This document shows positions 46,510 through 57,512 of a stretch of DNA of 64,000 nucleotides, in pieces. The stretch's first letter is position 1; every line of letters starts with the position of its first letter. Made by a program: the position numbers and the translations under genes. This DNA is from Myrica gale. Lineage: Eukaryota > Streptophyta > Magnoliopsida > Fagales > Myricaceae. Where the stretch lies: positions 9,544,001 through 9,608,000 of the forward strand of contig OZ005601.1 of assembly GCA_963930655.1 (NCBI GenBank), in the 5' to 3' direction. Below the pieces are notes generated by a model. It was not told where the DNA came from. It did no database searches and saw only the letters and a program-made list of their open reading frames with translations.

Positions 46510-49500
46510 CTTCACATATATGCCTTTCCTGGGCACTATAGTTTCTCCCCAAATTGTTTCTTTCCCGCTTTTTCTACACTCCTTTGAGCGAATTTTCATC
46601 GTCATTTGACTTGAGCCTTTTGTATTCCAGTGCTGGTTATCAGCCTACTTGGAAGGATTTGATAAGCAAGTTGGAGGTGGTTCGTTTTGAAGTTTTTAAA
46701 TAAAAAATAGGGATCTTTATTTTTAGCCGTAAACTTACATGAAAATATCAAAAGATGTCTAAATAATTAAAATTGTGCCATGTAATCTATTTTCTGTATA
46801 TGACCAAACGAATATTGATGCATTTTGATAGCAATGAAACTAAATGTGATGATTTTTTAGTTTAGATCTCTTTTTAATATTTGAGGTAAGTTTAAGGGCT
46901 ACAAGTGACGTTTTTCCTTACAAAACGGAGCATATATTCCCTATTTGTCTCAAGTGTCGTGTTTTTTAAGTTGAAATTGGCTGAGTCCGGCTCAAAAAAG
47001 GTAGAAAACCTTATTTTTCTCTTGCCAAGTTTTTTTTATACGGTACAAATTCTTCTTCTATTTTTTTAGTAATGAGAAAATTCAGGCACTCATTCACGTG
47101 CACCAAACTCGAATGTATCTGACCGAATATCCGCACGAATTAGGTTCAATGCCACAACAAATCCTAAGTCGTGTAACCCCTCAAGCTACACATATCAGAT
47201 AAGTTCAGCTTTACTGCGAAGGTGACTCCAATCAATTATTTACACTTGAAAGAATTTGATCCTCGTAGCTCAAGGGAGCACACGCCCATCTCCTAGGAAT
47301 TGTTTCCTTCAGATGGTTTTGCCATTTTTTCCTTGCAATCAGTGGCAGAACAAGAACCGAATTTGAAGGAGGGCCAACTCTTAAGAGAAAATGACAAAAA
47401 AATAATTAACTACGTAATGCACAAAAATGTCTTAGAGTTAAAATATTAAAAATTAAAATCATTAAAAATATATTATATTGAAATAAAAATATTGTATTAT
47501 TTGTTGAGACTGATAGATGACAATTGGATCTTATGGTTCTGCATATTTTGAAAACGTTGCAATATGACTTAATTATCAATAGCTTCAAAAACTTTCTTCT
47601 CAATATATTCCAACCACTCAAATTCTTTAAACCATGACTCCAAAAAACCCCTCATTCGGTTTCCATATTTCTTCTTAAGAAAATCATGCCCTAGCGGCTG
47701 ACAATGACTTTTTTATCAAATACTCCCTACGAATTTGGTCTCTAATCCCAACATCATATTCTTCAATGAATGTAACTCTGGGTCAGCAATAATATCATAT
47801 GGACTAAACAAAACACGAGATTTTTTCGAGCTAATATTCGACTCAGAAGTAGTAGCCACGCTAAGAGTACTAGACGACCCCGCTGGTTTTTTTTATCAAA
47901 AACTTCTCCATTATCTAAACAAAGCCAAAACAAAATTTATCAATTTTATGTTTGAGGGTGAAAATTTTGGGTATTCGGGTTTGAGAAATATTATAAAGTA
48001 AATATATGTTATGAGAGTTGGTGAAAAAATGAAGAGAGAGAAGATTTTTAATAAGTATTATAATAATAAAAAATTATGTGATTAATTTTTTATTATTAAA
48101 CCTAATTTTTTGGGCCCAAATTATTGGGTCCCAAACATACCCTTAATTTCACAAGTCACAACTTAAGGTCCTAATCACAATTTCACTATAATTTCAAAAC
48201 TTAATCAATAATCAATAGTTACGATAATATGAAAATGAATTTGGAGTACAACAATCTCAAAATCAAATAAAAAGGCTATGAAATATATCATCATTATATA
48301 ACCCAGGACAGCAAAATTAAGATTTTTATCTTCACTGGAAACAAAATCTAGATAGAAAAATAGCAACAACAAAATCTATCATTGACCACTGTATTAAAAA
48401 TTTAGATTTTCATTCCCACTGGAAACAGACCGAAATTTAGATTTTATCCCCACAAAATTTACCCTTGACCGATGACCACTGTATTCAAACATGATATTCA
48501 TCTATGGCAAGAAAAATCAAAATAACAATAGCAACAATAAGTGGCAACAACGACAACAAACCAAGGACCTCAAATTTATACAAACACCATCTTTTTTATT
48601 TCTTCAATTCCTCGATAGTCCAAAAATTAATACCACATATGAAACAACGAAAAGTACAGCCACTAGAAAGAGGGGACCGTTTCGTTAGAATATATATATA
48701 TATAAATTAATGTCAAACAGGAGGCCAACCAGGGCCTGGGCCCTGTTGGCCCCCTAGATCCGCCGGTGCCTGCAATGTGGTGCGGTGTGAGTGAGCCCTG
48801 TAGGGCAGAGGGGGCACGCAATGACTAACCATCCACTGTAGAACGAGTGGTAGCATGTTACATGTCATCGAGGCACCTGGAAGTGGATTGACGATTGGGG
48901 TAGTCTTGAGCACGTCGCCAATTGAGGCACATCTGGCACGTCGGCAGTTCTTGCGTTAGTGTCGGTGAAGGTGCATCAAAAGTAACTGTTAGTGTCACAC
49001 ATGAAGCATGTGAAGTTGTCTTTCAATTCGGCTACCATTCACTAGCCCCCGTCTTCGTCACTCCCTCCTTGTGGTTGCGGCAAGGACTCGGGGCTTGGGG
49101 CATGGCCAGCTCCCACGGCGTGACGCGCGGAGCGTGCATAAAGCAGTAACAATTGACAACGCACAAATTAACATCGATTAATTCAAAGGGGATTGCGTAT
49201 CTGTAATCAGTTCGAAATGTTTTTTCCACTTATGGGATTCTATACAAAAAGCATGACATACCAAATACAACTGCAATGCAGTGGGACAAGCGTGACGTTA
49301 ACGCGACTGTACCCTAACAAACATTACTTAACTTCGCTGTCACATAAATGTTGCACGCAAATTCTCCCATGTCACAACACAGTCGTTTTCTTTAGGAAGT
49401 TAATCAAATGCTGGCATGCATATGGTCTGCTGGCGCCCTCTTATTGCTCACTGAATGAGATTCCCTGCTTCTTCCACCAGCTGAGCCAGAGCCAGAGCCA

Positions 49501-51640
49501 GAGCCGAGGCCGTAGATATATGCCGTAGAAATCGGACCCTCTAGTTAATTTGATTGGCTTGCCAAACTGAAATGGTAATCATAATCTACGAGGGCTAATA
49601 AAGTCTATCCACCTCTAAACGTGTCTATGTGGAGTCAAAATGACAGCACCATCAGGACCCGACTTTTTACCTGAAAAACATCATTAGGTTGGTGATTCAA
49701 TGTTTTTTATAGCTTGCTTTGGGGTTCAGTAAAATGAATTCCATCATACCCCAAAGGCCAAGGCCGTTTTGAGGCATTCGGCAATACGTCCCAATCTGAA
49801 TTCTGACCCACCGCAAACCTAATGATTGTGCCTCTGCAACTTTACCCTCCTAACAATGAATGAATATGTTGAGGGGCGTAACACAGATTTGATTATATCA
49901 ATCGTTTCTGTTGCTTTTCACTTGTTACGCTGAATGGACTTCTAATCATGTCGTGTGAAGTCCTTTCAAAGACATGCCATGATCTAATGCCTGATTGTGA
50001 CTATTCTTACTGGAACACTGAAACGACAATTTCGTAGAAACTTGAAAATGGTGGTCTGCAGTCTATTCTCCCTCTAAACCTGAAAAGCTATAGCCAACCT
50101 GATCTAACTCCTCCATTGAGCAAACAGAACTGGGCTTTAAAATGCTGGGGAAAAACCCTGAGAGGCATGTTTAAAAGACTTGGGATATCTCTGAGATTTT
50201 GGTCTATTGGGATAAAAACTTCAATGTGGCTCTGTTTTTAGCAAGTGCAGTCTGAGACTAAGAAGTTTTCCTTGTTCCTTCAAGGTTCTACGTTTGTACA
50301 AGAAAAATTGTCCGCAAATTGGGCCAGACACCGATGGTGGTGTCGCGCTCTACAAATTTGGGCTCCTATCCGAAACACAGTTTGGGCGAGAACAATGAAC
50401 AAAAACTTCCTTCCAAGTTCCAACCATCTCTAACTGGCCTTATCAAAGTCTAACAAATGTATTGGACCCGCACATATATTTGCTAGGCTCATGAGGAGCT
50501 AGTTCCCCTATAGCCATGAGGTTGCCCAAGTTAGTCTGTCAAGCAGCTTCTTCCAACCTGCCGAAACTGCTAGTGGAGACCCAATTGATTGATACAGCGT
50601 CGTAGGCCCCAGGCTGTGTTTTCCAGTAAGTTTAGGACCTGCTCGATCTAGGCTCGTACTTGTCAAATAGCCTAACTCACAAAGATTCCTTTTTGCAAAG
50701 ACCAATGGACTTGTGCAGGGTGTCGGATGCTCGGCTTTAGCCTACGCTTAACAGGCCGTGCGTGAATTAGTTCCAAACCCGTACTTATCCTGAAAACTAG
50801 TTAACTCATGTATGCACTGGTGCATGGAGGTTCGACCTTCGATTTTGGCCATGTGATATGCTACTAATAGTATAGCGATTCATTTATTGTTATAACCTCG
50901 AGAGACTAATTAAAGTACTGTGGTCAAACTGATGAAATTGTTCTGGGTGATGGGCCACGGCATTGGTGAAGCTTAGGTTCTGGTTATTAAAGTTTCACAT
51001 TACCCATGCTAATAGTTTATATTAATTGTACCCACCGGAAAAAACAACAACAATATAATGGGGCTAGTGCGCTAGTTGACCAAAAGCTCATGATGTAGCT
51101 TTAATTTTAGAGCAAAACACAGAAGCGAGGCCGTTGCGCACGCCGACGGCCACCGGAGCGCGCGGCGTAGAAACAGCCACCGCATGCGTGTGGTGTGGAC
51201 ATGTGTGGCATTCAATGCTGAAACGGACAGTCTCAGGCCACGACGATGCAGTAGGGATCGGAATTTATTGCGTGCCTTTGCTGTGTCCCTTCCTGCGGGA
51301 ATCTTTGTTGCTTAATCACAAGGCCGAAACGCACTATCCCACCACACTCGTAGTCGTCGCTGTGTAGCAGCAACCTCTCCCAATCAAAGTTACAGGCTCG
51401 CAGCCCATGGCCCTCCCCAATCCTCAGCGACAGTATTAGTTTCAGAATTCTCGAATATCGAAAAGTAAAAGGTTACGTGTCATGTTTATCTACTAATGCA
51501 CTTTTTTTTTTCTTGGCATCTACGAATGCACGAGATATATGTTTTCAACTGTTAGTATAATTTTTCTTCAAATGAGAAATAAGAGTTCCTTACCCTCGAT
51601 ATTTTCCCTTATTTTTTTTCCAATAGTTCCAAGTATCCAA
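46510..51640. other. Intergenic, no supported gene
   Basis: Mostly AT-rich. 47343-47480 is a copy of the repeat at about 25815-25945. Blocks at 48711-49150 and 51120-51400 are less AT-rich, with short open frames (48713-48913 minus, 48922-49149 plus, 51134-51367 plus) but no family motif. 49480-49505 has a short (CAGAGC)n run. The region 49560-50760 has a gene-like composition but only short frames, so it may be an old gene or element relic; I cannot name it. Confidence 0.4.
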
Positions 51641-51886
51641 TTGAGATAAATATAAAATTAGTCGATGTGATATACTCGAAAATCGAATTAATACTCATGA
51701 TAAAAAAAACATAAAATCAGGTCTCGTAATTTTAGAAATGAATAAAATCAGTCCCTGATAGAGGACCAATAACAAAAGAAAATAAAATCACAGGGACGAA
51801 TTTTATGTTTTTCTTATCATGAAGACTAATTTGATTTTTGCGTATATCACAATGACTTATTTTATATTTATCACTATTTAATTAGT
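51641..51886. mobile_element. Diverged foldback MITE related to 41669-41900
   Basis: Ends GAGATAAATATAAAATTAGT and, at the right, TTATTTTATATTTATCAC. Shares with the GATA-intron element the order AAATCGAATTAAT / CAGTCCCTGAT / CACAGGGAC / GATTTTTGCGTATA. Arms are less perfect and no exact duplication was found. Confidence 0.7.
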
Positions 51887-51934
51887 ATAATTGTATTAAA
51901 GCATGTTCCACATGCAAACATAAGATCACATGTT

Positions 51935-52107
51935 TGAGACCCCAAATATTTGGGGTCTCAACAAATCGGACAAACCAAACAAACTTCAAAATTTTTAACT
52001 TTTACACCTACATACTTCACTTTTCACAAACCCCAATAAATCTCAATAAAGTAAAGATTCCTAAAATTTTAGGAATATTCCCCAATATTTTGGCAAACAA
52101 ACATCTC
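51935..52107. repeat. Perfect 26-bp palindrome followed by dispersed repeat copy 2
   Basis: TGAGACCCCAAAT is followed directly by its exact reverse complement (51935-51960). From 51984 the sequence matches 10363-10497. The palindrome may be a terminal part of that element or the fused ends of two copies. Confidence 0.7.
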
Positions 52108-52239
52108 CATATCTATATTTGATAGATGAAGAATAAATAATTCAGTTATTCTACTACTAATCATTATTTAATTGCTTTTAACTGTCTGAAAAAACAAAAT
52201 GTAAAATGTAATGAGGCCTAATTTTAACAAAAGATTAGA

Positions 52240-52545
52240 TATTAGGGAAGACCTCCCTCATGACTAGCTACTAATCTCATGGGAAATGATTCCCTCCTAA
52301 GAGGAATTACCTAATGAGTCTTAATAGGTCATTGGATTCGATAAGAACACATTAATGAATACATACAATGGTCTATATTAAAATATCTAAAAAAAATAAA
52401 ATGAAAAAAAAAACTTTATATGAGATATAGACCATTGGATGAATTCATTAATGTGTTGTCATTCATCCAATGTCCTGTTAGGATCCATTAGGTAATTACA
52501 TTTTAGGAGGGAATCTGAGTCTTAATCCCATTAGGAAGGTATTTC
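52240..52545. mobile_element. Foldback (MITE-like) element
   Basis: Left arm blocks ATTCCCTCCTAAGAGG, AATTACCTAATG, CATTGGAT, ACACATTAATGAAT and CAATGGTCTATAT recur in reverse complement, in mirror order, in the right arm (ATATAGACCATTGGATG, ATTCATTAATGTGT, CATTAGGTAATTAC, AGGAGGGAAT). The centre is a short A-rich spacer near 52390-52420. Boundaries are approximate. Confidence 0.75.
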
Positions 52546-53804
52546 ATTTTTTTTAAAAAAATAAATACATTTTGTATTAACTGATTATTATTTTTCTCTT
52601 ATTATTACTACTAGTTATTGATTTTAGATATTTATAATCTATGTTAAAATTGCCTTCAATTTTTGCCATCTAAAATTAAGTTTATAAATAATTTGCAATT
52701 TAGATTGATAAAAAAATTTAACAAAACGTGTAAGGTATTTAAAAAATGAGGTAATATGATAAAAATAATAAATTAAGATTATAAATTTTAAGATACACAG
52801 ACTCAGAGAAGGTAAATTATATTTTTTTTTTGAGGAAGTAATTTATTTAAATGGCATAGCAAACAGATCCCACTAGGTACAAATAAAACCAGACAATGAC
52901 TTGATCGGTGTCGGTAGTATTCATATCACAAATAAAATTTGTCCAACCACTGCCACCTTCCAAACCTTGAGCTGACACCCGCGAGATAAATGCAAGGGAA
53001 ATTAATATTTTAATCTATAATTTTTGAATAATTTTTTGTTTTAGTGTTTCAATTTTAACTTTCAAATTTTTTTAATGAAATGTTCGTTCTGTCAGTTTCT
53101 TTTTCATATGCTTAATGTATATGAAGCGGTCGACCGAATATATGTGTTGAAAGTGAGCGATAAATCGATACAAATTTGCTGACGTATCAAAGAAATCTAT
53201 TAGACATATAGACGGTATATTGACGGAAGAACTATTTCGTCAAATAAAAAAATATTAAAAATTAAAAATGAAAGATTAAAATAAAAAAATATACAAAAAA
53301 TAAAGACTAAAAAATGAATTTATCTAAAAATAAGCCAAACAAAAATACAAAACCTAAGTAAAAATAAATAAAAATAACGTTAGAAACTTAATGATGTGAT
53401 TTCACCCTACGGTCAGCAGTAACGACAGAGATTCCAACATGGGCCCTCTTGTGGTCCCCACGCGTCACGTCCCAACACGTCGCTGACGAGATTCAACACA
53501 GCATGTGGGGACAGCGGGTAATCTCCGGACACGTCGAAGACAGCAACCCTCTTCACGTGACAAGGACCGTTTACAGTTTAAACACGGACATCAATTTTGC
53601 CGCAAGGGAACGAAAGGTTGAACTACGGGCTAAGCGTGGCCGGTTTGGTTGGACCACTCCGCACGTTAGCACGCCAGCTGACCTGTTGCCATCCTGACTG
53701 AATGGCTCCGTCCATATCAATCATTCAATCAAACACTCTGATGGACAAAACATTTGCGTCTCTCTCACTATATTTGTCCTTGGGTAAAAACGAAGAGCAA
53801 AACT

Positions 53805-53837
<33 letters not shown>

Positions 53838-55204
53838 GCCATTGGCTACGATACAAACAAAACGAAGAAACGAAGGACACCAGCGTGGTTCTTATCAGAG
53901 GCTCATATGAAGAAATTAGACAACCACAAGACAATCTCATTGTTTTCAGGGACCCCATTATGTGTTAGGAACAGGGTTGGATAGGGTGTGGTGAGGAAGT
54001 TTGTTTAAGGTGTAAGCAAACGGAGGAGGGAGAAAAAGTCAAACTACATTGATGAGAGGTCAATTAATTAAGCATTAATTGATGGGTCATGTATTTTAAA
54101 GTTTTGTTGAAGAGGAGATTTCGGTAGATGGGTTGAGACAAATGGGTGTCGTTCTCGATGTTTGTTTCGTCTTCAACTGACTTTGCTCCATCCCAGCACA
54201 GGTCCATTTGTGGTTAATATCTCTGGTTAGAGGGCCTCTTTCTAAGTGTTTGGAATTGTTGCACTCTCTAGAAAGGCGGAAAGCCTCATCTTCGTCCCAC
54301 TGCTTGAGAGACAGGCTATTAATAAAAAAATGGTGTGCTTGAAGATCAGGTTGAGAAGAAATGAGAATTTTATCCCGCTTGTTTCAACATTCTATAACAT
54401 TTATGTGATAGAGTCGTAGAGTTCTGCGATTTTTTTTCTCAGAGTAGAGTTCTGCGATTTGCCCGAGTTCAGCCAGTTCTATTGATTTACTTCCTGCATT
54501 TAATTGGAACAAGGAGCTGTGTCGTGACGTATTGGAGTTGACATTTGTTTCACTTTTGTTCTTGTACGTTCTAATTTTAGGATTTAAAAATGCTAAACTT
54601 TGTAGCTTAATTTCTATCAAATTTTGATTGAAACTTTTAATCTGCTAGTTTTTTCTTTTCTTTTCTGAAGTTCGTAGAAATCTAGTAAGCAATGAATACA
54701 GATTTTACCTACTAAGAAGAGTATGACAACTTTTGTAGATATGTATGTTTCACAATCATTTGAATTTGTTTCGCCGGAAAAGCAATCCATCAAAGAAGAA
54801 AAGAAAACCCACGCAGAACAGAGTAGAACAGAACATAAATTTTTGTTATTCTATTTATATATTCTTTGTTCTAGCTTGTTATGGAGTTTCCGTCAAGTAC
54901 TTCCCAAAAGAGTATTGAAAAAAAAAAACCTACTGGCGCCTACATAGATTGGTACAGACCATATATTTAGAACCAGATAGTAGATACTACCAGAGCCCGG
55001 CAGTGGAGAAAAAAAAAACAGAGACATACCAAATCCGCAGACGTATTGTGTTTGGGTGGTAAGGACAGTAGATCTCTTTCTAGTAGTTAAGACATAAGAG
55101 TACTGTCACAGTAAATGAGAGTAGGCCCATCTTCTTTGAACTACAGCTGGCCTGATATAATGCATGCTGTAAGTGTGATTAGTAGATACATGGACATGGC
55201 CTAT
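52546..55204. other. Intergenic, no supported gene; C19 tract at 53807-53825
   Basis: Contains a run of 19 C followed by 9 A (53807-53834) that creates spurious Pro/Gly-rich frames on both strands. 53400-53700 is less AT-rich with ACGT-core motifs but has no gene. The frames 53449-53697, 54384-54620 and 54723-54947 show no domain. Confidence 0.4.
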
Positions 55205-55378
55205 CTAGGCTGGTTTGCAACCAAAATTTTATCTTTCTCCTAATAAAATACTCTAATATAATTTCTTTCTCTCCCATAAAAAAATATAAAATATTACCTC
55301 TCTCATCACTTTTTCACTAAACCCAATACCAACACTAAACCCAATACAAAAAATTTTATAACACAAACACACTCCTAG
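55205..55378. mobile_element. AT-rich MITE family A, copy 3
   Basis: Starts TAGGCTGGTTTGCAACC and ends CACAAACACACTCCTA; TTTTTCACTAAACCCAATAC and related blocks are shared with the other copies. Confidence 0.7.
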
Positions 55379-56174
55379 TACACCATTATTAATGTTTGTT
55401 AGTCCTGATTTTTATTGCAACTACTCCATTAGGGAGGCATGTGTCTATTCTATCACTATAAATATAGATGTAACAGTGCGCAGGACTCCAACCATCATTT
55501 TGGAAGCTCCATCGTAGAGGAAAATCCATGCTAGCGTCGAGAGATCTTTAAGCCATTGGTGGATATTTGTGGCAAGGCAATTGGCACAACCACCTTTTCT
55601 GTTGTTCCCTTCGAAAGTGGCATTTTAAACCAACGTACTAAAACAAAGACTGACCGATGTCGTCTGCCTGATATTTGGCTTTATCCTGTTATCATATCTT
55701 TGGCTGATTTACCTTTGCTCTTGCTCTCCGAGTCACGGTCCATACCAAATTACTTCCTTTCCACGCCTACTGCTTTAATCTCCCAATACAAACACCAAAA
55801 CTTCATCCAAAATATACAAGGAAAAGGTGTTTCTACGAGCCGAAGATGAACGGGCTCTGAGTCATCAGAAGCTCTCAGTCATGGGGTTTTCATTTTGTTC
55901 ATGTTGTTCCTAAGGTTGATTTCATAGCTGATGATATTCCTTTGGATTTTGTATCTTGTGATGACTGCTGTTTTAAGCAGGTCCTCTGGTTAATGATGAT
56001 TTCAAGATACGCAGAAAAAAAAAATTCTCTCTTTGGGTAAGCATAAAAACCCAAGTTTCCAATTCCAACAACCCACGAACTGCAAGTTGTTTTCTTTTGG
56101 CTAAGCTGTCCTCCCTCTGATTTTGGAGACATTAAGCAGATTTTAACCTCTTACCTGCTTTATATGGCGTGCAA
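55379..56174. other. Gene-free spacer between two MITE copies
   Basis: A fragment near 55905-55990 reads VPKVDFIADDIPLDFVSCDD, perhaps the end of a decayed retroelement protein; too short to assign. The frame 55556-55849 has no domain. Confidence 0.3.
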
Positions 56175-56352
56175 GTTGTTGTACAAATATCACAATATTT
56201 TCACAAATTTATAATAAAATATTACAATATAATCTCTCTTTCTTATAAAAAATTATAAAAATATAAAAAATTACCTATTTTTTCACTTTTTCACTAAACC
56301 TATTACCAACACAAAATCGAATACCAAAATTTTTTCAACACAAACACAGCCT
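56175..56352. mobile_element. AT-rich MITE family A, copy 4
   Basis: Shares TATTACAATATAATCTCTC, TTTTTCACTTTTTCACTAAA and CAACACAAACACAGCCTG with the copy at 31935-32120. About 1.1 kb upstream of the ARF coding start. Confidence 0.7.
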
Positions 56353-56939
56353 GAATTGATATAATCCTAACTCAGCCAAATTCTCAAAATTTGTAAAAGA
56401 TTCACGGAAAAATTTTCGGGTAATCTTTTTTGATAATCGTTTAAGGCAGGAGAGAACCCACGATTCCGTCCATCTACTCCACTGCGTCTCTGGGTCAACT
56501 GCCCAGGAAGTAAAAAATTGCGGGGGAACAACTGTCAAACAATCAAGCGTTAAAGCACGCGACTTAACCGAGTGTAAGACTGAATGAAGATTTGGAAAAT
56601 AAAAGAGAAAACCAACCAAAAGTGAGTTTGTTCAGTGAGCCAGTGCTTAAGATCTGGAATAGAAACAGAAACAGCGACAGAAATGGAAAAAAAAAAGAAA
56701 TTCACCTGAATGTTGGCAATTGGTCTACCTTTGACTTTTCAAGATCCCAGGAAGCAAAAAAAAAAAGTGCCAGTTTTTTTCCACTATATTTGTTTCTGTT
56801 CCGTCAAATCTCAAGAAGGCTGGTTCGGTTTCCAGCAGTCTGGTCGGCAAAGAAGAAGCCCCAGGTGCTCTGCTTAAAATACTTTTACACACGCACGTCC
56901 GCACTCCAACCCACCGTCACGGCCCTCAGTTATCGCAAG

Positions 56940-57512
56940 AAGGCTCTGAGAAATTCTCAAGCTCTCTCTATCTCTCTCTCTCTGTTTCTTTGTATTTGGT
57001 TTCCGTGGAGGAGTCGTATGCGATTTGGTGGTAGTTCGGGCTTGTTGAAGGAATTACTATTTCGCCGGAGGATATCCAAGTCTTAAGAGAGTAGAGCTCT
57101 TTGAGGCCGAAGTGCGTCTATTAATTTATTTTCGTTTAGCGTAGACAAGAAGGTAAACGAGGCTGAAACGTCTATCTTCAAAATTTTCTGTTGCAAGTAT
57201 TCTCCTTTAATGATATATCGTTTGGTTGCCGTTGAACCTGGCGGAAAGTTGGAAAAGCTTGAGTTTTTTTTTTTGTGTTCACTTGGTTATCTCAAGGAAC
57301 ATTGAAAAGATCATATCAACTCTCAGTTTCTTCGTTCTGATTTGTTTTGATTTTCTGTAAATGGTTCAGTTTTCTCAGCAGCCAAACAGGCCAATATTCT
57401 CTCTGGTTGTAATCTATGTGTGCATATAAATTTATTTTCTCTGGAATATATTCTTTCCTACTTGAGGTTTTTGAATCTTTGCGTGCTTGCAGTCGAGGAA
57501 CTCAGTTTTACG
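56940..57512 (+). promoter_or_regulatory. Likely 5' leader of the ARF gene with a leader intron
   Basis: A CT repeat (56962-56987) typical of plant leaders is followed by a donor-like AAG/GTAAAC at 57152/57153 and an acceptor GTGCTTGCAG ending at 57492, 20 bases before the coding ATG. The upstream in-frame ATG at 57420 would then be intronic, which is why the start at 57513 was chosen. The T-rich DNA of 57200-57480 fits an intron. Confidence 0.5.

Noticed and set aside
53801-53968. Pro-rich and Gly-rich frames on both strands
   Set aside because: Produced by the C19/A9 homopolymers, not by a gene.
57420-57512. In-frame upstream ATG extending the ARF protein by 31 residues
   Set aside because: The extra residues are hydrophobic and unlike ARFs, and a good acceptor (CTTGCAG at 57492) places this ATG in a leader intron.
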